Positions 23,101 to 38,100 of a stretch of 64,000 nucleotides of DNA are shown here, in pieces; within the stretch, counting starts at the first letter, position 1, and each line of letters begins with the position of its first letter. The stretch spans positions 47,175,682 through 47,239,681 of the forward strand of contig NC_088300.1 in assembly GCF_032854445.1 (NCBI RefSeq), read 5' to 3'. The notes beneath the pieces were generated by a model, which searched no databases, had not been told where the DNA came from, and saw only the letters and a program-made list of their open reading frames with translations. Origin of the DNA: Liolophura sinensis. Taxonomy: Eukaryota; Mollusca; Polyplacophora; Chitonida; Chitonidae. The position numbers were made by a program, and so were the translations under genes.

Positions 23101-26100
23101 CATGTCGTACAGCTAAATTGCACACTACACTGCATGAGAGTATGTTAGGTTTGATTTCCGTCTTCGTCACAATTGGCCATGTGACTTTCGCAGGACGTTA
23201 ACCAGTCCGATCTTGCAGGCCCTTCTTTCTCTGCCTTCCAGCCTCTCATTCAGCAGCCATGTTTACTCATTTCCTGCACACTTGCCCGTAATGACAGAGA
23301 ACATGTTCGGGACAAGTGGATGAAAACTCGACTCAAAACTTACAATGGGCCATTTTCTGAGAGAGCTTAAAATGCACCATTGTTCAGGGAGAGGCTTTAA
23401 AAGCCGAAAGTGAACAATGACGATCATGTCAATTGAGATATCATTCCATAGATGGAGAAATTCTGTTAAAGTATTGGACAATTTCCTTACACGTAGGGAC
23501 AGTCTCTAGGTAAGCAGAATAGGTTTGTCTCATACAAGAAAAGAGGAAACTCCATCCATTTAATGGGAGCCAATCACTGATACGTGCATACATTTAAATG
23601 TACGTTAACAGATATGCTCCAGGCCTGTAACTATTTACGAAAATGCTGCAAGAAATACCTGTTATCACAAAATTAACACCTTAAACATACATGTGAGATA
23701 CCAAAGATCTAATCTTATCAATTGTTTTCTTCTACATGTCTCTATGTTTCTCATAGAGAAATAAACTTGTTAGCTGTATATATGAAGTGGAATCCCAAAT
23801 CCCATAAAGTTAAAAGTTAAACAGTGCATGTTGGTACATTTGCAGCTTTTTGGGCACTTTTTGAGGGGGGTGGGGAGGGGGATGGATGTTTCCATGAGGA
23901 GACACCTGGTTAAGGCCAAGTCCCTTGAAGTAGTCTAGCCAGCTGGGGATGGGGAAAAGAGCTGAGGGCAAGAGAGAGAATTAGTTGAGGACGGCGAACC
24001 ATGTGGGCCTGGGGGAGAAGACCAGCAATGGGAGATGGCATAGAAAGTGTGTGTGTGCCACTTGAGACGACTTCATGCATTGTACAAATAGTGAAAGACA
24101 AGACAAGATGATGTTTGCGTGTAGTTGGGGCTACTCTCTTGGTGGTTCTTGCGCAAAGCTTCAGCTGAATGGTTCCCAGGCCTGAAACAATGATCAAGGC
24201 AGTGTTCAGGCTGTCCTAGTGTGTGCCTTTTCATAAGGCTCATAGATTTATAGATTTTACTGTCGGTAGGGGGAGAGTCTCTCCAGCTTACTTACTCTGG
24301 GAATCAATAGACAGTCCTATTGACACGGGGGCCGCGCTCCCCCTCGTTTTGTTTGGAGAGCTCGTTTTGACATGACATTTCAGCAGAGGGGGGAAAATAA
24401 CTCGCTTTTCAGGGTGTTTCTCTGTTTTTGTGTTGAGAATGAAACACTGGAGAAGAAGAATAAGCGTGCCTGCTAACAGCTGACATATTTCTGAAATTTT
24501 CTATCATCTTGTGAGGTACTTCAGGTTTGTGCCAAACAATGGTCGCATCCTCTTCAACATGTGGAATTACAGCTACAGGGCTACCGCGGCGATTCTTCAG
24601 GACACTGAGGAAAGAAAATTACCACAGAAGAAAAAGCAAAAGGAGCCCCTTACAGAAAACATGCTCACTTACACAAACACAATATATGCTTCAGTTTGCT
24701 ATGGGTAGACACTCCAGACTCTGGTATGCTGACTGGCTATCAATACCCCAAGATTAGACGGCTTTTTTATCCCCTACTTCTCATTTTACACAAGTTTTCA
24801 CATCTCATATAACAACAACATGGCAAGAATAAAATTGAATTACACCGGTGAAAGGAAAACCTCAAATTTTCCACCCCAGTGACCAGGAAAACATGAAGAG
24901 AGTTCCACGGTATGATGCTGGATATTATGAGCATCACAAACAATCTGTTGTAAAGCTATTGTAATCTGTGGCCGCCTTTCATACAGAAATTTAGATAAAA
25001 ATGTACCACAGCTTCATCTCTTCCTGAAAACATTATTGGTTGTAGTAAAGCATGTGAAACAAACAAATCAAATATGAATAAGCTGTTCCAATTCTTTAGC
25101 CAAATGTTAATAAAACAGCTTTATTTCACGGCTGAAATATACTTTTCTGTACAAATGTGTATGTTTAAGAAAAGAAATACACATGAACAGTTGAATACAT
25201 ATGCATACATATACATATATATGATCTTTCACAGCTCTTTGTATCTTTCAAGTTTTATGGCTGAATACCATTTTTCAGTACAAAGGTACATGTATGTGTT
25301 AGGAAAAAAGTATACATGAACAATTGCCTACGTATAACTGTTCCTCTAATGTCTAAAAATTCTTAACTGCATACACAATGTTTCAAGGTGATTCTATTAA
25401 GAAATAGATATTGTTCAGTCGATTGGCTGAAATGATGCAAGATTCCTGAATCAGCCAATGGGCCAGGTGATCATCTGACACACAAGGGAAAATCTGACAG
25501 CCCATTAACCTCAACACATTGTCTCTGATATCCTCCAGTGACTTTCCCTACCACTGTTTTTAATGCTGGTCAATTTGATCTGCCAATTTCATTCAGAGAT
25601 ATAGTCTTCATGAGCCGAGGGAGGAAAAAGGCCAGAGAGGCAGGCCCCCGAGAGAACACATCAACAAGTGTTAGTGCTGTCAAGTTATTGACAAATCATC
25701 AGCTTCGCTATCTGTTTTCTAGTTATTAACCCCCCTCTTCTTTAAAATCAACATCTTCCCTCTAACCCTACTCGTCGCAGTAGCAGTGCATCAATCATGG
25801 TGCCAGGCAATACCCAACACCAATTGATCTGTCTTTATTTAATCATATGTTCACGTGATACAACATTAGTTTATAACACAGCTAAATGCCTTGTAAGTGC
25901 TGCTATAGATTTTCTTTTCACTTCGATCAGTTGCTCACACATTAGATGAGCCCCTGGTAGACTGGGCTGTATTAGGCCTTCCTCACTCAACTAGGCTCGC
26001 TTCAATAATCTGCCCTAACAGAAACCATTGTTTTATTCCACTTGCCGTGTTAATTGGCTGTCTTTCCTCCTGCTACTGGTTGTAGGTATCACAACCCAGG

Positions 26101-29100
26101 CCACTCTCTGCCGCAATATTGGAGTCAATAAGAGAAATTGATGTCAGTATTATGCTGACCTTATCAAGCCTATCCATCAAGTCCACCAACGGCTCGCCAA
26201 CCACTGGAAAATAGGCTGAAGGTGTGCCCATTAGAAATCACTTTGCTCCAACACAGCTTCAATTTAGGCGAGTAAAAAATTTGATTAGACGTACCGAATG
26301 TGTCAGTGTTTCAATTTCACAGTGTTACTGCTACTGTTTAACCTCTTCCAGTTAATCGACTTGGAGAGGCACTGGCTATTTTTTTAAGCCGCAGTCTGTA
26401 GCCCTCAGTGTCTCAGCCATATTAGATCATGCCCCAGTGGAGACCCTTGACAGACTGGCTCAGAATAGACCATCCTCCCAGATGACAAATTAGACCATCA
26501 GAACATTTCCAGCTCAGATTGATCACTGTAACTAAAGTTTCGCTTCTGATTTTGACACCAGTTTCACAGAGGGTCAACCTCTCAGATCTGGCAAGGAACA
26601 CCTTCAGCACAAACGAACATCTGTCTCTGTTCACTGTTCTACCTCCAAAATCATAATAAATCCGTCCTGTTATAATCTGGACCTCTCATGCAAACAACTT
26701 CCAAAATTTCCAGAAATTATGAGCAAGCACATTTATTTTTCCGCAACACATTGTTTTATTTATTTTACAAGTTGGAAAATAATGCATTTTACATGTACAC
26801 TGTAATTCCAACCAGTTTTATTTACTTATATATTTATTAAACAAGACAAATCTTTCAACATGTTTCCCTGTTTAGTTATGTGAAATTATGTAATGCCTCT
26901 TTCCCAAAATGGTGGTGCTTTCCTCATGGAGACAACAAAATTGCCCGTTTCATTTTAGCAGCCATTTAACTTTATTGAATTTTGGTATCATCACAGAGGA
27001 GTTAGCTGGGAGCAGAGATCTGTATAAGTTCAAATACATGTAATTTTCTGATTGGGATAGAACTCGAAGCCAGAAGCGTAACAAGGTTCCTGGCCCTTAA
27101 TTTCCTCTAAATCGGGGAGAACTTTAGTTTTAGCCCCGGTGACAAGTGGGAGATGAAGGAATGGTAGAACCTCGTTAGACAAGCGCAGGGCTTGGATAAT
27201 GTCCACCTAGATCCCAGTCTGCCATCTCAAGGATTTATATCAGAATTTATTCTAAATGAAAGCAAAGCAGGGCCGTGATAGTCAAGTGCTGCAGTGGGAA
27301 GGACTATTTATTGAAGATAATTGCTCTCTGAGTAGTAACGCCATCCAGCATGCTGTTGGCTATCTATTTATACTGGGCCTACTGCCTGCTGCTCTCATGG
27401 GCAATGCGTACAGCCCTTTCATCAACCCCTCTCAGACTCCAGTTCAGCACATTCAATGCCAATGTATTGGAAGCTGTGTGCCTTTCGCATGTGGAATAAA
27501 TTCACACAGAATTTCTTACTTCCGCTTCCCTTTCAGCTCCGTCGCTTTAATGGCTGAAATGGCATAATAGGCATATGCAAAGTGCAGGCCAAATAGCAGT
27601 TAGCCTGGCCCGACCATTCAGGTAGTGGCAGACAAAAGGCTGCTTTAGCCTGTGAAAACAGGCTGAAACAATACTGTAGCCGGTCTGGCTCATTACTTGG
27701 TGGGTTTCAGCTAGCTCAAGGAGCATCAGCCGGGAGGCAGCCCTGAATAGGCTTCTCCGAAAGAGGCTTAATTACGCCACAACCAGTTCGCTTTTCACAG
27801 ACCTGCTTCAGACCATCTTTTTGTGCCAAGCTTCCCCAAGTCTGAACAAATGGTTGAAAACATATTGTGGAACACTAGACAAATATAACTTCTTCCTTGC
27901 AGCACAAAAAAGTTTAATGCTTGCTTTTAACTGCCTTTTCTAAAACAAAACTGGTGAGGGGTTGAGCATGTTTGCCTTGCATGTGGCAGCAATGGTGGAC
28001 AGTCATCTAGAAAACTCCAGGCCCTTGTTTTCTAATCTGTATTATTGTCTGCAGCGCGTGCACAAATGGAAATTGGCCTCTCCCACGTCAAACTGGGCTC
28101 CTGCTGTCTACCAGTCCCAATTTTTTCTCCTATTCATACACACCATATCTTAGTTTGAGTTTTATAAATATTTTAGTACATGTGGTGGGATTTCCAGTCC
28201 ATGGCCCTGCAAACACAACAAAGGGTCGGTGAGGTTTGCTTGTTGGACAGCAGGACCGGTCATACTGAACAAACAGTGAAAGGCTATAACAAGGCTCCAG
28301 ACGCTGAATTCTCATCACCCAGCAGAAGAGTGCAGATCTAAACCCAGGGAAAACAATACCAGGCCTACTATGGGTGTATACCTGGAGGGGGCGGTAGACT
28401 GAGAGAATCATTTGGTAGGTGCATGAAACAAACGGGGCCTGATCAGAATTGTGTCATACTTTTTCAGTACATGTTCATACCAACAATGAAGCACTGTTAC
28501 CATGTACACAACAATAAAAGTGTGGTAAGACAGAACACAATGAGAGGAAATGTCTTCAGGATATGAGTCAGTAGTTGGAGTGAGTGAGTGAGTGCTTGGG
28601 GTTTAACGTCGTACGTCAGTAGTTGGAAGAACCTAGATACGCATATATGCCTTTAGGTGACACCTGTGCTTTCTGTCTCACATTCTACTACTCACTTCCC
28701 GTGAACGTACTTGTGATGTATCTTTGGCTACCAGCACTCTACACAAAATAAACCTCCACGCATGGTGCATATAAAAAAAATGTGTGTTGATGATGTGTGG
28801 ATATTCATTGTCACTCTGCCACTCGTACTCTGGACTACACAGTACATACAATTTTTTTCCCTAGAAACAGCTGAGAAACAAATGGTACACTAAACAACCT
28901 TCTGGATGTTGCCAGAACAAGTGCCACATCTATTCACTCTTCTCTCATCACTTAGCCATATGACAGGCTTTTCAAATTTATGCGTCTGTTTTTCATTGTA
29001 TATCAAAAGATGTTCTAATTTTTGTTTTAAAATGGCCTCCTCCTGGTATTGTCGCTGAATCTGGGATTTTTAAACCTGAATATGGCTACCACAAAATTAG

Positions 29101-32100
29101 ATCTGTTAACCCTTGCCAAAATTAGGGTAATTTCCAAAAAGTTATCTGTCACAAAAACATGCACAATAACATGGATGTACAGGATAGTCATGACTGCATG
29201 AACATGACTGATGGTGCACAAATACTGCCATAGTGACAATGAAAAAAATCAGTGTTCCAGCATTGGCACTCAAGCAATAACAATTGATAGGAGACGATCT
29301 TCTGGTGTGGAATTATGACAATCTAAAGTAGGATTAATATAATCTGCTCTGGCCAAAGGGTGAACATAAAAACTTGGAGAGATTAGGCCAATATGGAGGA
29401 GCTGCTCCATCAGTTGATGGTTCAACTGCAGGCTAGATGCTTACTGCAGGCTCTAGTGTTTGGTTGCCATTTCAGAAGCCATCCATCACTGCCTTAATAT
29501 TATTAAGAGGCTCTATAGGATCAGCCAAGATAAGGCTGTAATTAAGGGGGGTCCATAGGGTGGGGTCATAAGTTATTAGGAAGGCGGGGGCAAACAAGCA
29601 TAATTATCCATCAGTTCAGATGGTACAAATGGATTTTCTCTAGGTGCAAAAATCTCATAATCATATCGGTTCATTCCAGGAGTTGGCTTGTCATTTCTGC
29701 TATTATGAGCCCCAAACGACACTTGAGGTGAAATATTGACAAATCATCCAGGTAATATGTGCATCTGTCTACGTGTATATAAAGCATGTCAATACTATAA
29801 ATAATGCAATGACTTGATCGCATGCACACAAGTGGTAGCAACGTAATTGTACCATGCAAACAGTTACTGAGCGCAATCATTGTCAATCAAAGCATCAACC
29901 GAGTAAATGTCAGTGTTAATATTAAATAATGTTGAAATTTAAACAATACACATGTCGAAGTGGACATCAAACATGAGCATTGCAAAAAATCAACAAAATA
30001 TACCTGAAAGACATATATAGTACCTGGGCACCATTAGGACATCCAAGAATTACATGTACCTGAAGAATATGTATTATTATTATAATCAGAATTGTTTACT
30101 ATTATTAACACCTAACATTTGTAATAGAAAACCATTAAATCTAGGTGTCAGATATGTATATGCTGTTAATGGTGGAGACTGTTACCACACATCCATACAT
30201 GCAGGTGAGTAAAGCTTTGTCAACAATGTTTCTCTGTCACCTGTCTATATCTCCAATCCAGATGTTCAGTGTGCTGGGCTGTCATTGTTGACAGGCTCCC
30301 TCGTTATGATTTATCAGGCCTGGAGACTAGAGCTGGAGGAGGCTGATTACAGCACCAGGTAAATAGGTCTTACGTGGTAATTACTGGGGGACTAAGCCCA
30401 TGAGACGCTGACTCTAGGACTAGGGGGCGCTACACCGTGCCCAAGGCAATAGCCCTTAAGCCGGGGCTGCAGTCAGGGCTTTACTCAGATCCTTCACAGA
30501 TTGCCCAGTCAAATTATTTAACACCTCAGATAAATTACATTTGCTATGCAACAAAAAAATAAGAAGAAGAAAAAAGTACTATCCCAATGAGTATGAATGT
30601 AAATTAAAGGTCAAATTTAGGCAGCTATTACCAAAAATAGAGAATACTGTTGTTAATTAAAAGCTGGGATTTAGAAAGGTTAAATGCATATGACCGCCAT
30701 GTTAGTGCTGCCCTTGAATTTTAGTTTACAGCCGTTTCAATGATGACATAAAGAACAGGGACTGTGAGCTATTCTCTATAAGCGATGTGTACACATGTAC
30801 AAATGTATAAGTTACCAGGCTACCACTTAAAAGTGCATGGATTACTGGTAGGTTACCTCCCTTTACTAACAATATTGACTCAAAGCAGCATTGCTTCTCT
30901 TCAGATATTACATTGGGCCTATGGGAATGGATATTTGACCAGGGTCATCATAGAGCAGACATGCACAGGAGACAGACTTTAAAGGTTACCATAAATGTAA
31001 ACATTTTTTTCCTGGTACACATATACATGTACATGTATGTTACAGCAAAAAAATATATAATACAGTAAGGATGATACTTTATACTGAACATGTATCATCA
31101 GTCAGCTATTTATCTACATGTAAACAAAGCCAAGAAAATAAATGGGGAGTTTTGCCCTTGTTGATTACATGTAACTGGTAGAGAATCCAGAGGAGAATAT
31201 ATTCCAGAATATGAACCGTCAATAGTTTAACCGGTCTATGTCATCATGTGATGCTCATTCATGAGAACCTGCAATAATGCAGGCATGTACGAGTATCCCA
31301 TAAGTAATGATACAATAACAGCAATTGTTAGCCCAGATATACACCTTTATATGTACATAAGAGGTGTGACTAGTTATCAAAACACACCTTGCTATATGTA
31401 TGTATACTGTGTATGTTATGTTTTTTTAATTGACATCATTTGTCATCTATACCAAGGGTAGTGATATGGTTCACATATGTAGCCGTTCTCACATACTGCA
31501 ACTATATACATACATACCTAGACCATAAACCTATGATAAAACAACTCTAGACTCAGCTGTGTGGCAATTTCATTTTTTGTTTTTTAATAGGATCATCAGA
31601 CTACAAGGTCTGTTTTCTAACAAAGGAGTATTTCTTCACTCTCCTCTTGGATGATAATTCCATATGTCCTTGTATATAAATTTATTTATCTATTTAACTG
31701 GAGTTTTACGCTGTACTCAAGAACAGCTTGTATCTGATGACAGAATTATGAGCATGTTATAGTTCACATGTTATAGAAGTTGGTTAGAAAATACCTTTCA
31801 TAAATGAATAATGGACATCTGCCTTGAGCGCATAAACAGAATACCATATATCAAATACACTGTAATTATATGTGTATTCCTTGTGAATGCCAATTATGAT
31901 AACTTACAATGTATGGGCACTACATACATGTACACTGCACAATTTAACTAGGGATAGTGAGCTGACAGAAAAGCAGGGTAGGGAAAATGTGCCCTGATTA
32001 TAGGCTGACAAGTTTCTTCTCATTGTCAAACACATCACACATGGACTAACATCTATATACATATACATATATATATTAACTATTAAACTAACAACTTCTC

Positions 32101-35100
32101 CACTACTTGTCGACCACTTGCACTATATACCGTATCACTCTTGGACAGGTCAGCATTATTGTCACTTGTCCAAGACCTGCAGATGTATACACAGGTAGCT
32201 GGTACCATTACAGACAGCAAGCTCTCAGCAAACAGCGGGGACGTTTGTTTGTTTGGGGCTGGGCTAAATGCGTCTCTACGACAGAGAATGACAGAGTTAG
32301 ACCCTGTGATGGCCACTTTCTCCAATCCGCTTCCATCAGGAACCACAACAACGACCAATGTAACACAAAGGATTAGATTTTCCCTGAGTGTGGATATAAA
32401 GTTCGTCTCCCTGGTTTTTGTTTACCCTCATTTACACTGCAGTCCTGCGTGTTGACACAGTCATACAGGGCCTGTGGTTGCGTTTCACAGCGCTACCATG
32501 GCAGGGGCAGGCCAAACCAATTTTCCATTATGAGCCTGTGAAAGTCCCTTCCATGAGCCTGTACAGACCCATCATAATGTATGATACTGTCATTTCACTC
32601 TACAAAACTTCCCTGCCTGCTTTTTCACTTTCTTCTTCATCAGCATTCATTTAAGACTCACAGTAACTCCCCCTCCCACTTTCCTCCTCCCCACTTCACA
32701 GAAATATCCCTAGGGTGACAGCAGATTTGCTTAATGCACCTAAGAATTGGCCAGCCAAAAAAAAAAAAAAAACAACCTCTTCGTGTCAACTTTCTCCAGG
32801 ACACAAGACAAACTGCACATTCACAAGATTTTACATGTACTGTACTTACTGCACATTTTCGCAGATCTAAATGTAGTGTATTTACTGCACATTTCACGAA
32901 TCTACATGTATTGTACTTACTGCACATTTCGCAGATCTACATGTACTGTACTTACTGCACATTTCACGGATCTACATGTACTGTACTTACTACTGCAAAT
33001 TTCCCTGATCTACATGTACTGTATTTACTGCAAATTCGCAGATCTACATGTACTGTACTTAGTACACATTTCGCGGATCTACATGTACTGTACTTACTGC
33101 ACATTTTGCAGACCTACATGTACTGTACTTACTGCACCTTTCGTGGATCTACATGTACTGTACTTACTGCACATTTCGCAGATCTACCATGTACTATACT
33201 TACTGCAACCCTTCGGCGATCTACATGTACTGTACTTACTGCACATTTCGCAGACCTACATGTACTGTACTTACTGCACCTTTCGCGGATCTACATGTAC
33301 TGTACTTACTGCACATTTCGCGGATCTACATGTACTGTACTTTCTGCACATTTTGCGGATCTACATGTACTGTACTTACTGCACATTTTGCGGATCTACA
33401 TGTACTGTACTTACTGCACATTTTGCGGATCTACATATACTGTACTTACCACAAATTTCGCGGATCTACATATACTGTACTTACTGCACATTTCGCGGAT
33501 CTACATGTACTGTAAATACAAATGTCTACGGCCATAATCTCAACCAGTCCCAACAAAGCAAAATGGGTGGACCTGGCTTGTGAAATTACATGTAATCATC
33601 CAGCTGCAAAAGTTGTCTATAAAATGTCCATACCATTTTAAAAATGTAAAGGTCAGACGAAGACAATGTAATTTAAGATGATTTAAATACTGGAAACACA
33701 GATGTCCACAGATGAAAGTCTCAGTGCAAAGCTGTCAGGCAATCAAGAGAAATCACAAGGTCAAGTAATTGAGAGGAAAGGCACGAAATTGTGCACTATT
33801 GTGCATAAAACAGCACATAAGTAGAAGACAAACTGGATGTGCATCCTGAGACAATTTAGGGTATCATGTTTGAGGTAGAAGTGTTGGTGTTAACTTCTGG
33901 CACCTTTGATCTCAGTTTTTTGTCAAGTCTCTGGCTGTATCTCTGAAGATATCCCAACGGAGAGCCTTAAGTATCTGAGGACTGTCAGAACAACACGGAG
34001 CCGTGCATGACCAGGCCAATCAGAACTAAGGAAATGAGTTGGACCTCAAAGTCACTGGTTTCTTCTAAGAGGCTAAGTCAACACACTGACTTGGCTAAGT
34101 CAACTGCGGAAAAATTGCAAAACTCTGGGAATAAAGAGCGTAGCGGAACCCCTGTGCTGTGTGCACAGCCGCGAGTACTGGCCATTATGGGCTGGCCTTT
34201 ATGCATTCTGACAGCTGTAGAGGGCGCCACTGGCTTCCCAAAAAGCAGGCCTCACATTTGATGACACTTTTCCCTGGCACTTGTACAACTAATTTGATTT
34301 GTGCAGTTGAGCCATGTTAAACCCCTGCACTGCCTCTGAAATGATTGAAAGTATGCCCCTATTGATCTGAGTGATAGAAATCACAGCATCTCTGCCAAAC
34401 GTCTATGGGGATCGGCTGTAAGAGATGGGACATGACATTTGACATCGTTCAACAAGCTGCCCGCACTTCAAACTCACACCTACATCGGGAAGAGGGGCTA
34501 GATTGGCTTAGTTAGTCTACGGGGCAGGGCACATTACCAGGAATCTCTCACCCTCTTCTGGCCACCCCTGAGGACACCTTGAGTGCCGTAGTTGAATAAT
34601 CGTCGCTGACACAAAGCTCAATATTTCTATGTGGCACAAATAACCAGTTCTGACCCCAGTCATTTCTATTCAGTGCTGCTGTGATGTGCCTCCAAAACAC
34701 ATGTAGAAGCCAGTTGTCCTGGGGCTGCCTTACACCAGCTCTCTCCTCCTCTCTCTGACACAGGTCTGTACTGTCTCTAACTATAACAGCCCTTAGATCT
34801 CCTTGCACAGGTCAACATAAAAGCTGCCCCGTCCAGCCCCGCACACAGCTGGGGGTTTCTTTCTGATCTCCCTTAACTTTAACGGTGAACTCACTAATGG
34901 CTAAAAAACACACTTTGGAATACATGGACACCATTAGTAATGCAGATTATTTATAGATGTGGTAATGTCTTGACTGAATTCCATGAAGTTTTCTTCCTCA
35001 ACAATAAGAGTTCGAGATTTGTTTAATTCGCAAACACAAAACAGCAAAGCCATTTTAGTTGTCGACAATACTTTTACCATTTTTCCTGTCTCTTATGCAC

Positions 35101-38100
35101 ATTAATGACAAGCCATACAGAGTACCTATGAACGGAATACATTTAAAGGTGATTGCTGAAAATATGTTGTTTTTTTAACAGTTTGGTATTGTTTGATTAC
35201 GCGCCACAGATGTATGGAGAACTACGCTCAAACCATTCATAACCACTGGAAGCCTTCTGGATGCAGAGGAAGGCGTTGTCCGGCCTGTATTACAGATACA
35301 CCAATGTTTGTCCACTGTGCAAATACTACAGCCTGTACCACAACTGACAGTCTGACCGAAATGCCGGTTCTGCTCACCTCCTTCTGATCCGTTCACACAC
35401 ACAAAGCGCCTAAGTCAATGTAATTAGTGCTAAGACTAATTGTACACATGGGTTTTACGGGTCAGCTGTGTGTTGACACCAGAGAGTTGTCTGTGGGCCT
35501 TCTCAGACCAACTGGACGCAGGGCGCCACTACTCACTGAGCGTCAGTTGGTGTTGCTTCAGACTTCATCCAAGGTCGTCTCTCTTCCCAAACACTAATAA
35601 ACCATGGTCTGTTAGCATTCAGCACTGTTTCTGTTTGTGGAAATCTTAGATTTCAGCCAAAATGTAAATTCTATCATTTAAAAAATGATAGAAATTTCTA
35701 TCAGAGCATTATGTGTCCATGCTATTGAATAAGATACAGTTTTGATGTAAACGAAATAAGCTTCGGCTTCAGATCTTTATTCTACATGTTAGTTCTGAGA
35801 GTTCTAACAAGACAGTTCATTCAGCTCAAAGTACCTTACTTTTGATTTAAATTATCAATTACATTGATTTTCTGCCACTATTCACGTGGAAACATACACA
35901 AGCTGAAAAACAAGCCACAAATTCAATTCTATAATTTTAAAAATCACTTCAACTGATGCTGCTCAGATTTTGAATAGACTGGCATTGTGGCAGGCATCAT
36001 CCATCTCCAGTGATAAGGTTAAAGCCAGCCACACCTACGAAGGAGGAAGCATGCCACCGTAGCCATAGCCTGAAGAACCTAATTATCATCTTACATGCGT
36101 TCATGGAGCAGTGGGGAAGTTAGCCAAGCTGTGTGCGAGAGGCAGGGATAGAAGTGGAGGAGGAGGTGGGGGGTGGGGGGACTCGTTTCCATAGCGGCAC
36201 CGCAATGGAATTAAGTCTTGCTGACTTTGCAGCGCAAGGTTGGTCACAACTGACAAGCGCTTTTCAATCTCCAGCTACAACCCTCAGTCTAGCGTAACCT
36301 GAATTCCTCGCCAGCAATCTCGTGATTCAGCATGGTCTACTGTTATTATCCCTCGAGACCGGCCATGCCAGCCGTTGGCAGACTTGCCCCCAAGTCCCCT
36401 TGTTGGCAAAGTGTAACCCCTCTATTGCTAGGAGTTGCTCTCCCTGCCAGTCCATGGAGCACTACTGGTAGGGAAACCGTCTGCCCAAAATCCTGGATGG
36501 CATGCTGGAAGAAACAGACACTGACAGACTGAGGTGGAGCGAGGCAGAATTTCCTTGATGTCAGAAGCCGATCTCCGTCTTCGTGGCCGTTCCGTCGAGA
36601 TAAACACTGGGTCGAAGTTCAAAATTGGAATATGAATGCTTCAGCTTTAACCTATTGATCTCCTAATGCACGCTGGTGTCCATTTTTATTGTTTCCTTTA
36701 CACTTGCATTCATCTGGGAGCGTCATTTTTCTACAAACCCACAGTTGTTTATGTTGCTAACAGCCAGTTGCTTAATAGCATGGAACTAAATTCTGACCCA
36801 CCTTACGCTGGAGTTTCTCAGACGATCATTAATCATACCATCAAATAAAACGGAACGACAAATACAAGGTCCCTCATAGGGCAGCCTCCCCATTCTGTTG
36901 TATACTACATATACCTCTGGCTGGGGTAAATATCCCTAACTGAAACTGTACCATGCTCCCCAAGGAAAGATTCATTCTAACTACCACTTACACTCTAATA
37001 ACCTGCAGTTGATCTTGACTGCAAGGCTCTTGACTGAGGTGTACATTTTCATTATCTCGTCGGCCTCGGAGTTCTCCATGTCATTTATGTCAGTAATAAC
37101 AAACTATCTTCACCAAAACTATAGAAATAATGATCAGAATCATCCTTAACACACAATAGCTTGCCAAGACCAATATGCTACTCTCTGTTTTGGACTAAAC
37201 CAGTAAAATTTTCAGAATATTTCTTTTTCTTCAGAAAATACCTACTATTAAAATACCAATTCTATTATTTTGCCTACATGTATGTATGGTTGGAATCACA
37301 GAAGACCACACCGTCACCATTTCACATGCACAAGGCTCAACACGCACAAAATACCAGTTTTCTACAAATCCATGTACATGTACTTTATAGAAAAAAAATG
37401 CAAAATTCCTTTAAATTTTACCACACTTAAAATTATGTGTATTAAGCGATAATTTCACTGATGTGATGTCATCAGAACAGGTCTTACCTGTGGGACTTTG
37501 CTCTTGGGGACAGACCACCCTTGATAGCCTGTCCTTTGACTGAGCCGTACCCTTTTGGGATATAAAACGGATGTATAACATAGATGTGCATTGTATATCA
37601 CAATATAAAGGTTTAAAAAAAAAAGCGGGTGGGGGAATCAACAGGATTTCTTCAAACTTTCATAACTTTAGATAAAATATTTCCAATAACAGTTATGTAC
37701 ATGAAGCATATATAATACCAAATGAAATTGAAAGCCATATCATAAAATCCTGATTTTATAAGAAGATATTTCAGAAGAACCACCTGGTTTAAAAACTTAC
37801 AGATACATGTAAGTAACTTCACAACTGTTTGCTGTTTTATACTTTTTGTTCGTGAATCCTCAGTGATACATATACAAATACATGTATGCATTTACAACCT
37901 TGAAATTAGTGTAATTATCAAACCAGAAAACTAAAAGTTGTGTCTAAAGCCTACTGATCAAACTTAAAATACTGTCAGGTAATGTATGAATGTAACACAC
38001 GTCAGTTGTTTTTAAGTGGTTTAGTGATCTAATGCCATATACACCTAACACATTCTATACAGTGTCACCTCATAACAACATGCACACACTTTTCTTGCGA

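Noticed and set aside
27256..27567. 103-codon ORF in the onecut intron
   Set aside because: No family resemblance; lies in a complex intronic block whose composition permits open frames on both strands.
32734..33583. Three long overlapping plus-strand ORFs (120-278 codons) rich in Tyr, Cys and Leu
   Set aside because: They are the same 35-bp minisatellite read in three frames; the peptide repeats only reflect the DNA unit.
35510..35540. CTCF-like GCAGGGCGCCACT
   Set aside because: Spacing between the AG and GGC parts of the motif is one base short on either strand.
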